Assembly (NCBI RefSeq): GCF_020179385.1
Contig: NZ_JAIBLJ010000002.1
Location: forward strand, 339,944 to 403,943
Length of the DNA: 64,000 bases
Direction of reading: 5' to 3'
Origin: Alkalihalobacillus sp. YIM B00296
GTDB taxonomy: Bacteria > Bacillota > Bacilli > Bacillales > Fictibacillaceae
The notes under the pieces were generated by a model that worked only from the letters and a program-made list of their open reading frames with translations, had not been told where the DNA came from and searched no databases. Of the stretch, positions 15,936 through 26,037 are shown piece by piece. Every line of letters begins with the position of its first letter. The stretch's first letter is position 1. A program made the translations under genes and the position numbers.

Positions 15936-16757
15936 TTATGGGAATCGAGGGAATTGTTTAAAGTCAGGCTTTCGCTTTTCTTTAAACGAATCGCGTCCTT
16001 CTTTCGCCTCATCAGTCGTGTAATAGAGTAATGTAGCGTCTCCACCCAATTGCTGCAAACCAGCAAGTCCATCTGTATCTGCATTGAATGAAGCTTTCAA
16101 GAAACGAAGCGCTGTTGGAGATTTCTCAAGCATTTCTTCACACCATTGGATCGTTTCTTCTTCCAATTTTTCAAGAGGCACGACCGTATTGACAAGTCCC
16201 ATCTCTTTCGCTTCTTCAGCATTATACTGACGGCATAGGTACCAGATTTCACGCGCCTTCTTATGACCTACGATACGCGCAAGATAGCCTGCTCCATATC
16301 CAGCGTCAAAGCTTCCTACTTTCGGTCCGGTTTGTCCAAAGATCGCGTTGTCCGCAGCGATCGTCAAATCACACACCACGTGAAGGACATGTCCACCGCC
16401 GATTGCGTAACCTGAAACCATTGCTACTACAGGCTTTGGAATGACACGGATCAAGCGTTGTAGATCAAGGACATTCAATCGTGGGATCTGATCATCGCCA
16501 ACGTATCCACCATGCCCGCGTACTTTCTGGTCCCCTCCTGCACAGAATGCTTTGTCTCCCGCACCTGCAAGAACGATGACACCGATATCCGTATCATCAC
16601 GTGCATAAGCAAAAGCATCGATCAATTCATGGACCGTTTTCGGTCGGAATGAATTGTGTACTTCTGGCCGATTGATCGTAATTTTTGCAATCCCATTGTA
16701 TGTTTCATAGATAATGTCATCGTATTTTCTTTCAGCTACCCATTCTACTGCTGCCAT
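15936..16757 (-). CDS. menB: 1,4-Dihydroxy-2-naphthoyl-CoA synthase MenB
   Basis: A 273-residue crotonase-fold enzyme closing the naphthoquinone ring of OSB-CoA. The oxyanion segment AFCAGGDQ is at residues 70-77, and the family segments [13 protein letters not shown] and GSFDAGYG follow. The C-terminus [13 protein letters not shown] is typical of MenB. ATG at 16757 is chosen, with AAAGGA eight bases upstream; the upstream in-frame starts lie inside menH. It overlaps nothing downstream but is followed by two dispersed repeats. Confidence 0.95.
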   Translation of the reverse strand: MAAVEWVAERKYDDIIYETYNGIAKITINRPEVHNSFRPKTVHELIDAFAYARDDTDIGVIVLAGAGDKAFCAGGDQKVRGHGGYVGDDQIPRLNVLDLQRLIRVIPKPVVAMVSGYAIGGGHVLHVVCDLTIAADNAIFGQTGPKVGSFDAGYGAGYLARIVGHKKAREIWYLCRQYNAEEAKEMGLVNTVVPLEKLEEETIQWCEEMLEKSPTALRFLKASFNADTDGLAGLQQLGGDATLLYYTTDEAKEGRDSFKEKRKPDFKQFPRFP

Positions 16758-16758
16758 T

Positions 16759-17580
16759 CTAGACATCCTTTCTATTATGTAGTTCATCCACTACTATTTT
16801 AGCAAATTGTGCTGGCTTCTCAATGTGTACGGTATGGCCCGCTTCTTCTGCCATCACTATTTTACCATTCGGAAGCTTCTGAAACATGTCTTCCGCTATC
16901 TTGCAGAACTTATGATCAAGCGCCCCGACGATAAGTGTAGTTGGGATTTTAAATGTAGCTAACTTGTCCCACCAGGACGGCTGTACCCCTGTTCCCATCC
17001 CACGCAAACTGTTCGCCAATCCGATCGCTGAGTTGTCGAGCCTTTTTTCATGTAATGCCTTCCGAGTTTCCTCAGATAAGAAGTTTTGCTGGGAGTAGAA
17101 TAACGGAATCGATTCCCAGAATTCAACGAAAGATTCTATGCCTTCCCTTTCAATCCGGTCTGCAAGTCTTTCATCGCTTTCCTTCCGGGCTGCCCTTTCC
17201 TCCGGCGTCCGTAATCCCGGTGAACTGCTTTCCAACAACAGATGTTTCACATGCTCCGGATACATAATGCCGAAAGACAGTGCTACCCTTCCACCTAGAG
17301 AATACCCTAAAACGTAGGCGCTTTCAATCTTCAACTCTGTAAGTATATAAGCTATAGATTCCGCCGTTTGCTCCATCGTATATTTTTCTGCCTCTTCAGG
17401 ATGTTCCGTTTTCCCGTGTCCAATCAAATCGACCATGATGAGTTGGAAGTCGTCCGACCAATCTCGTTTAAATGGACCCCAATCAGCTCCAGAACCGGTA
17501 AAACCATGAAGGAGGAGCAAAGGCTTGCCCTCCCCATACTTTTCCACATGGTAATGGATTCCGTTAACCTCAATGAACAT
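16759..17580 (-). CDS. menH: SHCHC synthase MenH
   Basis: A 273-residue alpha/beta hydrolase-fold lyase that eliminates pyruvate from SEPHCHC. Ser94 lies in GYSLGGR, the Asp in GALDHKF and the His in [11 protein letters not shown]. It starts at 17580, overlapping the menD stop by 11 bases, with GGGCGG upstream. The gene order menD-menH-menB matches B. subtilis. Confidence 0.9.
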   Translation of the reverse strand: MFIEVNGIHYHVEKYGEGKPLLLLHGFTGSGADWGPFKRDWSDDFQLIMVDLIGHGKTEHPEEAEKYTMEQTAESIAYILTELKIESAYVLGYSLGGRVALSFGIMYPEHVKHLLLESSSPGLRTPEERAARKESDERLADRIEREGIESFVEFWESIPLFYSQQNFLSEETRKALHEKRLDNSAIGLANSLRGMGTGVQPSWWDKLATFKIPTTLIVGALDHKFCKIAEDMFQKLPNGKIVMAEEAGHTVHIEKPAQFAKIVVDELHNRKDV

Positions 17581-19318
17581 TGTGATCCGCCCACTTTTTG
17601 ATTGCATCATTCACATTCTCCCAATATTCCTTATGGAGCTGCACATTTTGTTCACGATCGGTCTGAATCTCGATAACATCCAGACCAACTGAATCAAAAC
17701 TTTCATTACATGCTTCATCAAATGCTTCCCATGTTCTAACGAGGTTGTAGTTCCCGCCATATGTAGTCGTCGCTTCACGGAAGGAAATACCGATTGGTGT
17801 CCCGAACAGGTTCTCGAAATGGTCTGGATGATCCGCTTGTGGCAAGAAGGAAAAGATCCCTCCCCCACTATTATTGACCAATATGATCGTCATATTGAGT
17901 TCATGAAGCTTGGCTGCAAGTAAACCGTTCATATCATGGTAAAACGAAAGGTCTCCAATGACAAGCACCGTTCTTCGTCCTGTAGCTGCGACACCGAAAG
18001 CCGTTGAGATGACCCCATCGATCCCGTTTGCCCCTCGATTAGCCAGTCCCATGATCTCTTTATCTGTTTTACCGAAAAAGCTGTCAAAATCCCTGATTGG
18101 CATGCTGTTTCCAACAAACAGGGCAGTCTCATCAGGTAAAAGACGTTTAAGCTGTGCAAAAATCTTCCCTTCAAACAGTTCATCCGTTCGTAAAAATGAT
18201 CCCTGTTCCAGGACAGCAATCTCATTTACCTCCCGCCATTTTCCAAACCATCTTGTACCGCTGCGCCCATCGATTCTTGAGGACAGTTGACGTAAAAAGA
18301 TACCTGGATCTGCATAAATCATCCTGCCGCCTGAATGCGTCGGGTCACGCCAACCTTCCCCTTCATCAATGGTCCAGTATGTACACTCCTTATGTTTTTG
18401 AACATACTGCAAATAGGCTTTCGAAACAGGCATCGCACCAAATCGAATGATGACATCAGGCTTCCATTCCCTTACGACTTCACTCTTCAAGAAAGCATCA
18501 TAATTCTCAATGATATTTTCTTTGGAATGATGGCCGCTCCGTAACGGTGACAACGGATCTGCCAAAACAGGGAACCCGAGTTTATCTCCGAGTTCTTTTA
18601 TTGCGGACACGACATCGTTATATTGGCCCTGTCCACAAACGACGAGACCTTTTTCATACTTCTCCAATTCATCGATCAAAATCTGATATTCAGCTTCCCT
18701 CAGGTCTCGTTCTCCTGCCATAAACGACAGATAGGAATCATCCTTCCGCCCTGCTTCAAAAGCATTCTCCAAATGGTAACTTGGAACGAGAGGTTCACGG
18801 AAAGGAAAATTCAAGTGTACCGGCCCACGTTTTGCATTCATAGCGATGGCAACAGAACGGGAAGCATTAGTCCGGACATACTTAAGCAGTACAGGATCAT
18901 TTTCTGGCAGTGCCATTTCGTGAAACCATTTTACGTATTTTCCATACATCCCAATCTGATCGATCGCTTGAGGTGCGCCGACATCTCTCAGTTCATGCGG
19001 ACGATCGGCTGTCAAAACCAATAACGGCACACGTGATTCATACGCTTCTATAATAGCAGGATAGTAATTTGCAGCAGCCGTTCCAGACGTGCAAACAAGC
19101 GCGACGGGTATCTCTTCCGCCTTTGCGATCCCAAGGGCAAAAAAAGCCGCTGAGCGTTCATCAACACTCAACCAAACTTTAATGTCAGGATGCTGTGCAA
19201 ACATAAGGGCCAGCGGAGTAGAACGAGACCCCGGGCTAATGACCACATCCTGTACATTTGTTCTACTTAATTCATCTACAAAAGCTCCAACATAAGCTGT
19301 CAACGGATCTAGAGTCAT
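17570..19318 (-). CDS. menD: SEPHCHC synthase MenD
   Basis: A 582-residue thiamin-diphosphate enzyme joining isochorismate and 2-oxoglutarate. The N-terminal Pyr domain has SPGSRSTPLAL with the catalytic Glu in CTSGTAAANYYPAIIEA; the C-terminal PP domain has the ThDP/Mg motif GDLSFYHDMNGL and NNSGGGIFSFLP. The start overlaps the menF stop by four bases (ATGA), with GGAGG nine bases upstream. Confidence 0.95.
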   Translation of the reverse strand: MTLDPLTAYVGAFVDELSRTNVQDVVISPGSRSTPLALMFAQHPDIKVWLSVDERSAAFFALGIAKAEEIPVALVCTSGTAAANYYPAIIEAYESRVPLLVLTADRPHELRDVGAPQAIDQIGMYGKYVKWFHEMALPENDPVLLKYVRTNASRSVAIAMNAKRGPVHLNFPFREPLVPSYHLENAFEAGRKDDSYLSFMAGERDLREAEYQILIDELEKYEKGLVVCGQGQYNDVVSAIKELGDKLGFPVLADPLSPLRSGHHSKENIIENYDAFLKSEVVREWKPDVIIRFGAMPVSKAYLQYVQKHKECTYWTIDEGEGWRDPTHSGGRMIYADPGIFLRQLSSRIDGRSGTRWFGKWREVNEIAVLEQGSFLRTDELFEGKIFAQLKRLLPDETALFVGNSMPIRDFDSFFGKTDKEIMGLANRGANGIDGVISTAFGVAATGRRTVLVIGDLSFYHDMNGLLAAKLHELNMTIILVNNSGGGIFSFLPQADHPDHFENLFGTPIGISFREATTTYGGNYNLVRTWEAFDEACNESFDSVGLDVIEIQTDREQNVQLHKEYWENVNDAIKKWADHNVH

Positions 19319-20715
19319 GCAATTGATCCTCCTAGTGCGGAGAGCATCGGCTTCAGTTTGATCAGTGTTTCTTCATACTCACTTTCAGGATCCGAATCTC
19401 CGACAATCCCGCATCCTGCGAATAAAGATGCGTAATTACCGGAAATCAGACCTGAACGGATCGCAACGACGAACTCCCCTTGATCAAAATGGTCAATCCA
19501 GCCAATAGGAGCAGAGTACCATCCTCGATCAATCTTTTCGTGCTCTCTTATAATTTCTACGGAACGGAGCTGTGGCAACCCCCCTAAAGCTGGAGTCGGA
19601 TGAAGGCGCTCGACAACATCTAGAAGAGGAACTTCCGTCGCTTCTTTGACTTCCACAGGTGTATAAAGATGTTGGATATCCCGGCCTTTATATAGTGAAG
19701 GTTGGTCGGGAACATCGACTGAACCTGCCACTTCTTCTAAAGCACCACGGATCATCTGTACCACGTAATCATGTTCTTCGCGATTTTTTTCGTCTGTAAG
19801 GAGAAGTCTGCCTAGACGCTCATCTTCCTCATAATAGGCGCCTCTCTTGATTGACCCTGCCAAACAAGTCGATAACAGCCGATCATTCTGTTTCCGTACA
19901 AGGCGTTCAGGTGATGCTCCAACAAAACACTTGTGCCCCCGCTCAAAAGCGAAAATGAAGCTGTTCGGCTGCTGATTTCTTAGATTGACAAGCGTTTCGA
20001 ATGCGGAGATTTTCGAGTCTGCTTGTGCAATGACTTCCCTTGCTAAAACAACTTTATCCAGTAGCCCTTCATTGATCATCGAAGTCGTTTTAACCACAGT
20101 ATCCTTCCATTGGTCAGGGTCGATTTCAGTCAGCGAAAAAGAACGTTTCTCAGCTATATTTAACGGAGCCTTCTTCAATAGTCCTGCATTTTCCCGAACT
20201 CCTTTTTCAAAAAGAAGATGGATATCCGAATCAGGGCTTACGAACAAATTTGTCGTCAAATACGCTTTATCACGGATTTTTGAATACAAATGTACAGGTA
20301 AAACAAAGCTGGCGTCCGAATAATTCGTCCATAATGGCGTCTTATCCTTTTTCGTATCAAATGAAAAACCACCTAAAAGCAATGGACCTGTACCATAAAT
20401 ATATGTTGCATCATAATCCTCAAGCTGATCGTCGATAATCGCTTTCCATTGCCTTTTGATTTCTGAAAAACGACCCTCTCCATCCACATCAAAGCGAAGC
20501 GCTTCACCTATACCGACAAAGCTTGATCTATTTGAATCCGAACAAAATGAACGTTGGCCTTTATATAAAAACCTCCCATTATTAAAAACGACTAGCGGGT
20601 CAATCGTATCAACTTGAATCCTATGGCTGACGAGAATTTCCTTTTGAGTCAGTTGTGCTTTTTGCTTCGCACACTCTAATCTCACAAGCAATTCATGCTG
20701 TTTAACAACTGCCAC
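19315..20715 (-). CDS. menF: Isochorismate synthase MenF
   Basis: A 466-residue chorismate-utilising enzyme making isochorismate, the entry step to menaquinone. The C-terminal domain has the family pieces LDKVVLAREV, FAFERGHKCFVGASPERLV, HPTPALGGLP and FVVAIRSGLI. GTG at 20715 is chosen, with GGAGGGG six bases upstream; an ATG at 20733 has no ribosome site. It is the first gene of the minus-strand men operon. A TATAAT -10 on the minus strand at 20827-20822, with a poor -35, may be its promoter. Confidence 0.93.
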   Translation of the reverse strand: MAVVKQHELLVRLECAKQKAQLTQKEILVSHRIQVDTIDPLVVFNNGRFLYKGQRSFCSDSNRSSFVGIGEALRFDVDGEGRFSEIKRQWKAIIDDQLEDYDATYIYGTGPLLLGGFSFDTKKDKTPLWTNYSDASFVLPVHLYSKIRDKAYLTTNLFVSPDSDIHLLFEKGVRENAGLLKKAPLNIAEKRSFSLTEIDPDQWKDTVVKTTSMINEGLLDKVVLAREVIAQADSKISAFETLVNLRNQQPNSFIFAFERGHKCFVGASPERLVRKQNDRLLSTCLAGSIKRGAYYEEDERLGRLLLTDEKNREEHDYVVQMIRGALEEVAGSVDVPDQPSLYKGRDIQHLYTPVEVKEATEVPLLDVVERLHPTPALGGLPQLRSVEIIREHEKIDRGWYSAPIGWIDHFDQGEFVVAIRSGLISGNYASLFAGCGIVGDSDPESEYEETLIKLKPMLSALGGSIA

Positions 20716-20821
20716 TGCTATCCCCTCCAACATCCTGCGACGCTCTATATCTATATATAACCTGAAAACAGGCTCGGTTCTAACATGCTCACACTAAAAA
20801 AGACATTCTCATGTCGATACT

Positions 20822-20850
20822 ATTATAAAGGAAAAAGGCTTGTTTTTCCA
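20822..20850 (-). promoter_or_regulatory. Possible menF promoter
   Basis: On the minus strand TATAAT lies at 20827-20822, with TGGAAA 17 bases before it (4 of 6 matches to TTGACA). Confidence 0.45.
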
Positions 20851-20886
20851 TTGTGCGCCATTCACAACTGTTTCCAGCTAATGTTG

Positions 20887-20915
20887 TTGACACCTATACT
20901 GTCATTGCATACACT
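20887..20915 (+). promoter_or_regulatory. menA promoter (TTGACA-N17-TACACT)
   Basis: TTGACA at 20887-20892 and TACACT at 20910-20915, 17 bases apart, about 90 bases before the menA start. Confidence 0.7.
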
Positions 20916-21007
20916 TAAAATGGTTTAAAATACGGTTAGAATAGCTTTATCAAGGCATCCAACAGCCACATTAAAGCATTCTTGAGGATAAAGGTGAAAG
21001 ATTCATT

Positions 21008-21958
21008 ATGGGACAATATTTTACAGATCCATCCAATCAAAAAGAAATACCTTCTATCATCGAATCCAAATGGAAAATCTGGTATCGGCAACTCCGTCCT
21101 CATACTTTGACAGCATCATTCATACCTGTATTCATCGGTGCAGCTCTCGCTAATTTCTATACAACGTTAAATTGGTTGTTGCTAATTGCCATGCTTGTTG
21201 CTTCGATGTTGATCCAGGCCGCTACCAATCTATTCAACGAATATTATGATTTCAAGCGCGGCCTTGATACTTCAGATTCTGTAGGGATCGGCGGCGGCAT
21301 AGTACGTGACGGTATATCTCCAAAAACAGTCCTGAATATCGGGCTTGTTTTCTTTCTGGTCGCGATTTTGCTCGGTGTCTATATCAGCGCAACGACCTCC
21401 TGGTGGATCGCCATCATCGGTTCAATCTCTATGGCGGCTGGATACTTTTATACTGGAGGCCCCTACCCGATCGCCTATACGCCACTAGGTGAAGTAGTTG
21501 CAGGATTTTTCATGGGATTTGTGATCATCCTTATCTCCTTTTATATTCAAACTGGCTTTGTGACGACGAATAGCATGCTCATTTCCATTCCGATTTCCAT
21601 TTTAATCGGTGCGATCCTGATGGCAAACAATATTCGGGATTTAGAAGGAGATAAGGAAAGAGGACGTAAAACATTGGCGATATTGCTTGGGCATAGAAGA
21701 GCAGTTCAATTTCTTGGAGGGATGTTCGCCTTTTCGTTTGCATGGATTCTTACGATGATATTCATAGGACAGGCTTCTTTTTGGCTGCTGATCGTCCTCA
21801 TCAGCATTCCAAAAGCTGTCAATGCAGTGAAACTGTTCAAAGGACAACGAGAACCATCCAAAATGATGCCAGCGATGATTGCAACTGCCCAAACAAACAC
21901 AGTATTCGGTTCTGCATTGACTGTCGGTCTGATTGTCAGCTATCTTATCCAATATTAA
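21008..21958 (+). CDS. menA: DHNA polyprenyltransferase MenA
   Basis: A 316-residue UbiA-family membrane prenyltransferase that attaches the polyprenyl tail to 1,4-dihydroxy-2-naphthoate. About nine hydrophobic helices are seen. The two Asp-rich motifs are in NLFNEYYDFKRGLD and NNIRDLEGDKERGRKTL, where Mg-diphosphate binds. It is divergent from menF with its own promoter. The gene that follows encodes a hot-dog thioesterase likely to act one step earlier in the pathway. Confidence 0.94.
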   Translation: MGQYFTDPSNQKEIPSIIESKWKIWYRQLRPHTLTASFIPVFIGAALANFYTTLNWLLLIAMLVASMLIQAATNLFNEYYDFKRGLDTSDSVGIGGGIVRDGISPKTVLNIGLVFFLVAILLGVYISATTSWWIAIIGSISMAAGYFYTGGPYPIAYTPLGEVVAGFFMGFVIILISFYIQTGFVTTNSMLISIPISILIGAILMANNIRDLEGDKERGRKTLAILLGHRRAVQFLGGMFAFSFAWILTMIFIGQASFWLLIVLISIPKAVNAVKLFKGQREPSKMMPAMIATAQTNTVFGSALTVGLIVSYLIQY

Positions 21959-21997
21959 ATGGGGGCTTAGATATCCTCCGCTTGAGGGAGTGCTTGT

Positions 21998-22384
21998 ATG
22001 GACTTGTCCAAAACGCTTGTAAATGCGCTAGGAATGGAAGTTGTCGAAGCAAATAAAGATTGTGTTAAAATGACGATGCCCGTCGATGAACGGACGAAGC
22101 AGCCGATGGGGTTCTTGCATGGAGGCGCATCAGTTGCTTTGGCAGAAACGGCAGCCAGCATCGGTGGAGCATTGAACGTCGATTTAGAGAAATATAATGT
22201 TTTCGGGATTGAAATCAATGCAAATCACATTAAAAGCAAACGTGGTGGTGTGGTGACCGGTACAGCACTTCCTATCCATAAAGGCCGAACGACAATGGTT
22301 TGGGAAATTAAAGTGACCGATGAAAACGAAGATTTGATCTGTATATCGAGATGTACAATCGGAGTTGTAGAAAAGACAGCGTAA
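21998..22384 (+). CDS. Hot-dog thioesterase, probable DHNA-CoA thioesterase
   Basis: A 128-residue PaaI-type hot-dog thioesterase with the conserved FLHGGASVALAETAAS (Gly-Gly helix with the catalytic Glu) and IEINANHIKSKRGG. The size and motifs match the B. subtilis YuxO family and the DHNA-CoA hydrolase MenI. The start at 21998 has GAGGGAG seven bases upstream, and it lies 39 bases after menA. Cleavage of DHNA-CoA to DHNA is the one men step not otherwise encoded here, so the location supports that role; biochemical identity is inferred. Confidence 0.8.
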   Translation: MDLSKTLVNALGMEVVEANKDCVKMTMPVDERTKQPMGFLHGGASVALAETAASIGGALNVDLEKYNVFGIEINANHIKSKRGGVVTGTALPIHKGRTTMVWEIKVTDENEDLICISRCTIGVVEKTA

Positions 22385-22472
22385 ACCTTTAGCGACACAC
22401 CCTCAGACTTCGGTTTTAAATAATTTCCGTTTTTTGTAGGATGGCCTTTAAAAATTGTAGGTATTCACAAGG

Positions 22473-22506
22473 AAGGAACTGCTCATACTTGAGCAGTTCC
22501 TTTTTC
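22473..22506 (+). terminator. Intrinsic terminator after menA operon
   Basis: GGAACTGCTC (22475-22484) pairs with GAGCAGTTCC (22491-22500) and is followed by TTTTTC. Confidence 0.85.
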
Positions 22507-22509
22507 AAT

Positions 22510-23862
22510 TTACACTTCTCTTCGCATCGCCTTCAGCACATCAACTTTTGTTGCTCTTCTTGCTGGTCTGAGGCCAGAAAGGATGGTCACCACTAAACAG
22601 ATGCCGATACAGATCAACGGCAAGCTTAAAGGGATATGTGAAAACTTGAAATCACCTGGGATCGGTTCACCAAATGCATTACTTAGAATGATCGGCAACA
22701 GCCAATTGACTCCAAAGGTGATGAGATAAGCGACCATCGTCCCGAAAATGGCTCCAAGCAGTCCGATATAACTGCTTTCAATTAAGAATATCCGCTTGAT
22801 CGTGGAAGGATTTGCCCCGATCGCTTTCATGATTCCAATATCCGGCGCCCTCTCGGTGACAGCCATGGTCATTGTATTATAAATACCTATGGAAGCGATG
22901 ATGATTGCAATCGTTCCGATGAATATCAGCCCGCTCTTAACAATTAAGAACACGGTGTTGATCTGTTCCATTTCATCGACGACTGAGTAGGCAAAATACT
23001 TCTTATCCTTGATCGTTTCTGAAATCGTCTTGACATTCTCGATATCATCTGCGTAAATGGATACTTGGCTGTAAAATCTATCCTTCCTCTGTTCCATCAA
23101 TTCTCTTTCCTCTGCTGGTAAGTTTGGAGGGGGGACAGTTCCATTTGGTGTGCCTGTAAACGCTTCGATATCAGACAACACCTTTTCGGAAATATAGATG
23201 TTCGGGTCCCACTCCCAATCTTTGGTCGGTTTTTTTCCGATGCCGACGATCTTGACATCAAATGACTTGGACTTTTCTTCTTCCCCTTCATATTGTTTGA
23301 CGCCAAGGTTAAGCGTTTCGCCAATTAATTCCCCTTTATATTTAAATTCTTCTTTTACTGTGCCATCTTCATTTAGTGGGGCAGTTTCTTTACCGTTCCA
23401 CTTTGCAAGACTTTCAGCAAAATCATGACCAATCACGACTTCGTTATCCGCCTCAGGTAAACGACCTTCTGAAAGTTCAAATCCAGCTTTCGTTTCCGAC
23501 GGAAAATCGACGACCACAGCGTTCCCTTCAGCTCGAAATTCTCCAACACGGAACTCACCTTGCTGGTCAACCATTTGTCTTCTCGTCACCGCTTTCACAT
23601 GGCCCAGGCCCTCGAAATAGGTAATATCATCCATTGTGATCCCTGCATTCTCTTCGTTTTCTTTTCCGTGGACTTGTATCTCAGTCATCAATCGATCTTG
23701 TGTAATCTCCTCGACAATTGATTTTTGAAGACCGAAGCCGACTGATGCAAGGACGATCAAGAACGCACACCCCATAGCCGTTGCAAGGACCGTCATAAAG
23801 ATCCTAGTCTTGTTCTTTTTCATGTTTTGACGTACGAATTTAAACTGATCTTTGAATCTCAT
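22510..23862 (-). CDS. FtsX/MacB-type ABC transporter permease
   Basis: A 450-residue permease. One membrane helix near the N-terminus (about 20-45) is followed by a large extracellular domain (about 50-290) and three C-terminal helices (about 305-330, 360-385, 410-435), the MacB/FtsX layout. The partner ATPase is encoded directly upstream, overlapping by four bases. The family exports lipoproteins, peptides or antibiotics, or transmits signals to wall hydrolases; the resemblance is to YtrF/YknZ-like proteins. The substrate is unknown. Confidence 0.82.
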   Translation of the reverse strand: MRFKDQFKFVRQNMKKNKTRIFMTVLATAMGCAFLIVLASVGFGLQKSIVEEITQDRLMTEIQVHGKENEENAGITMDDITYFEGLGHVKAVTRRQMVDQQGEFRVGEFRAEGNAVVVDFPSETKAGFELSEGRLPEADNEVVIGHDFAESLAKWNGKETAPLNEDGTVKEEFKYKGELIGETLNLGVKQYEGEEEKSKSFDVKIVGIGKKPTKDWEWDPNIYISEKVLSDIEAFTGTPNGTVPPPNLPAEERELMEQRKDRFYSQVSIYADDIENVKTISETIKDKKYFAYSVVDEMEQINTVFLIVKSGLIFIGTIAIIIASIGIYNTMTMAVTERAPDIGIMKAIGANPSTIKRIFLIESSYIGLLGAIFGTMVAYLITFGVNWLLPIILSNAFGEPIPGDFKFSHIPLSLPLICIGICLVVTILSGLRPARRATKVDVLKAMRREV

Positions 23863-24551
23863 GATGCATCTTCCTCCTCAACCAATGCCCCATCGATAAT
23901 TTCAATGATACGATCTCCGATTTTCGCAACCTTTTCATCATGAGTGATGATCAAAAAGGTGATGCCCATTTCATGATTGAGCTGCTTTATGAAATCCAGC
24001 AGTTCATCTTCAGTATCACTGTCCAAACTGCCTGTCGGCTCATCAGCAAGAATGATAGGTGGATTCAAAATCAATGCTCTTGCAATGCTTACACGCTGCT
24101 GCTGTCCCCCTGATAATTCACTAGGATAGTGATCCATGAATTTTTCCAGGCGGACCTTTTTGAAGAGTTTTTCTGTTTGCGCTTTTCTTTCCTTTTCATG
24201 GACTCCTTTTAACGTAAGTGCCAGTTCAACATTCTCATAGGCCGTCATACTGGGAATGAGCTGAAAGCTTTGAAAGATGAATCCAAGATTATGAAGACGG
24301 AAATCGGCCCATTTACTTTCGTTAAATGAGGTGACATGGTGATCATCAATGAAAATTTCACCTTCCGTTGGTTGGATGTAACCGCTGATCAAGTTAAGCA
24401 ATGTCGATTTCCCTGAGCCGCTGCGCCCAACAACGGTCACAATTTTCCCAGACTCCACTTTTAAATTTATACCTTCTAATACGGGAATTATCGTTTCTTT
24501 ACCTTTTTTTCCAATCTTAAATTGATGGCTGAGTCCTTTGACTTCAATCAT
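23859..24551 (-). CDS. LolD/MacB-type ABC transporter ATPase
   Basis: A 230-residue ATPase with Walker A GRSGSGKST (residues 42-50), the Q-loop in FIFQSFQLIP, the signature LSGGQQQRVSIARAL, Walker B IILADEPTGSLD and the switch His in IITHD. It pairs with the FtsX-type permease encoded next. The start at 24551 is the first gene of a two-gene operon. Confidence 0.9.
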   Translation of the reverse strand: MIEVKGLSHQFKIGKKGKETIIPVLEGINLKVESGKIVTVVGRSGSGKSTLLNLISGYIQPTEGEIFIDDHHVTSFNESKWADFRLHNLGFIFQSFQLIPSMTAYENVELALTLKGVHEKERKAQTEKLFKKVRLEKFMDHYPSELSGGQQQRVSIARALILNPPIILADEPTGSLDSDTEDELLDFIKQLNHEMGITFLIITHDEKVAKIGDRIIEIIDGALVEEEDAS

Positions 24552-24613
24552 TGATTTCCCCCCTGATTTTCATGACGCTTATACATACTTAAGACGTAAA
24601 TATTAAAAAATAG

Positions 24614-24649
24614 TTCAAAAAAAGAAACTGACCTGTTAAGGCCAGTTTC
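24614..24649 (-). terminator. Terminator of subtilase gene
   Basis: On the minus strand GAAACTG (24649-24643) pairs with CAGTTTC (24630-24624), followed by seven T. Confidence 0.8.
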
Positions 24650-24667
24650 CATAATTGAAACTATTTA

Positions 24668-25918
24668 TTATTGGACTGTCGGAAAACCGAATCCAGAAGC
24701 GATGTCATCTCCGCTTCCAGCATATTGTCCGCCAAGAATATCATTAGCTTTTGCTCGGTTTTGAAGTTCACTTCTTAGGTCGTCATTCGATAGTGAAGGG
24801 TTCTCAGCCCAGATTTTTGCCGCTAATCCAGAAACGTGAGGTGTTGCCATTGAGGTACCACTGATCGTGTTATATGCACCATCTTTCCAAGTCGATTCGA
24901 TTGCACGACCAGGTGCGGATAATTCAACATCTCTTTCTTGTATGACAAAATCTCCATCTGTATTAGGATTTCCGCGCGAAGAGAAATCAGCTACGCGATA
25001 CGTACCGTTTTCTTGTACATTTTCAAGGGCTGCAACTGCTACAGCATCTGCAAGTCCCCCTGGGTAACCGATCGTATCAGGGTTTGGTCCGTCATTCCCA
25101 GCAGCAGCAACGACCAACGCACCATTATTCATAGCGTAGGTAACTGCATCTGCAATGAGGCTATCCTTTGAGCTTGAACCTAGTGACATTGAAATGACTA
25201 CATTCACACCAAGACTGTTTCCTTCATCAGCCGCGTGCTTGATTGCATTCGCAATATCATCGGAATAACCAAATCCGCTGTTTCCTAACACTTTGTATGC
25301 CCAAAGCTTAGATTCTGGAGCAACACCATAGACACCTTGGCTATCAGCCCCTCCGTTCGCTAAAACCGTACCGGCCACATGCGTACCATGACCGTTTTTA
25401 TCATCACATTTTCCATTTATTACCGGTGATCGATTAGAGCTGAAGTCTTTACACTGTTCGACGTTTTCAACCAGATCGACGTGGTCTGTATAAGTCCCAG
25501 TATCCAATACAGCAACACGGACACCGTTTCCACCACTTGTTGCAGTCAGGTTGGAATCGTTATACATCGCTTCCATTCCCCAAGGAGTTTGATCAGAAGG
25601 AGTAGTAGTTCGTGAAGCAGTTTGACTTACTTGATCCAAATAAACTTTATTTACAAGAGAGACTTTTAGGTTTTTGTTCTTTTGAAGTCCCTCATATTGT
25701 TTTTCAGTAACATTCGTCGTAAACCCTTTTTCATTGAAATTCCATCGCTTACCGTAGTTTTCTTCAGCTGATTTCAGGGCGTTTTCATTTGAGGATGAGA
25801 TCAAGACTCTCAACTTCTCATTTGATTGGTTTTCATTCTGCCCGGCCGCAAATACACCAGATGCGAAAATTGAGACCATCAAAATAGCAACTGTCAATAC
25901 TGACAATAATCGTTTCAC
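24668..25918 (-). CDS. Secreted subtilisin-like serine protease (S8)
   Basis: A 416-residue preproenzyme. The signal peptide ends near Ala25 (FAAG), the I9-like propeptide runs to about residue 105, and then comes the catalytic domain. The triad is Asp139 (VAVLDTG), His177 (GHGTHVAG) and Ser356 (SGTSMATP), with oxyanion Asn275 (AAAGNDG). Two cysteines, 156 and 171, may form a disulfide, unusual for classical subtilisins. It is an extracellular scavenging protease with its own terminator. The 480 bases upstream hold an imperfect dyad at 25991-26037 and no gene. Confidence 0.93.
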   Translation of the reverse strand: MKRLLSVLTVAILMVSIFASGVFAAGQNENQSNEKLRVLISSSNENALKSAEENYGKRWNFNEKGFTTNVTEKQYEGLQKNKNLKVSLVNKVYLDQVSQTASRTTTPSDQTPWGMEAMYNDSNLTATSGGNGVRVAVLDTGTYTDHVDLVENVEQCKDFSSNRSPVINGKCDDKNGHGTHVAGTVLANGGADSQGVYGVAPESKLWAYKVLGNSGFGYSDDIANAIKHAADEGNSLGVNVVISMSLGSSSKDSLIADAVTYAMNNGALVVAAAGNDGPNPDTIGYPGGLADAVAVAALENVQENGTYRVADFSSRGNPNTDGDFVIQERDVELSAPGRAIESTWKDGAYNTISGTSMATPHVSGLAAKIWAENPSLSNDDLRSELQNRAKANDILGGQYAGSGDDIASGFGFPTVQ

Positions 25919-25990
25919 AATCCATCTCTCCCTTATTTTCTATCATTTCTCTTTTATGAGGAATTCTGGGTGTATGTATTGATCAAATTT

Positions 25991-26037
25991 ATAGTAGTTG
26001 CCAAAAACTTTAAGTTAAAATTATTAGCAACAACTAT
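25991..26037. promoter_or_regulatory. Imperfect dyad upstream of subtilase gene
   Basis: ATAGTAGTTGC (25991-26001) faces GCAACAACTAT (26027-26037), one mismatch in 11. It lies 70-120 bases before the protease start; a leader hairpin or operator is possible. Nearby on the minus strand is an AGGAGGTGAC sequence (26058-26049) without a clear start codon. Confidence 0.4.

Noticed and set aside
15684-16031. 115-codon plus-strand ORF across the two dispersed repeats
   Set aside because: It is created by repeat sequence and the antisense of menB; no ribosome site and no family similarity.
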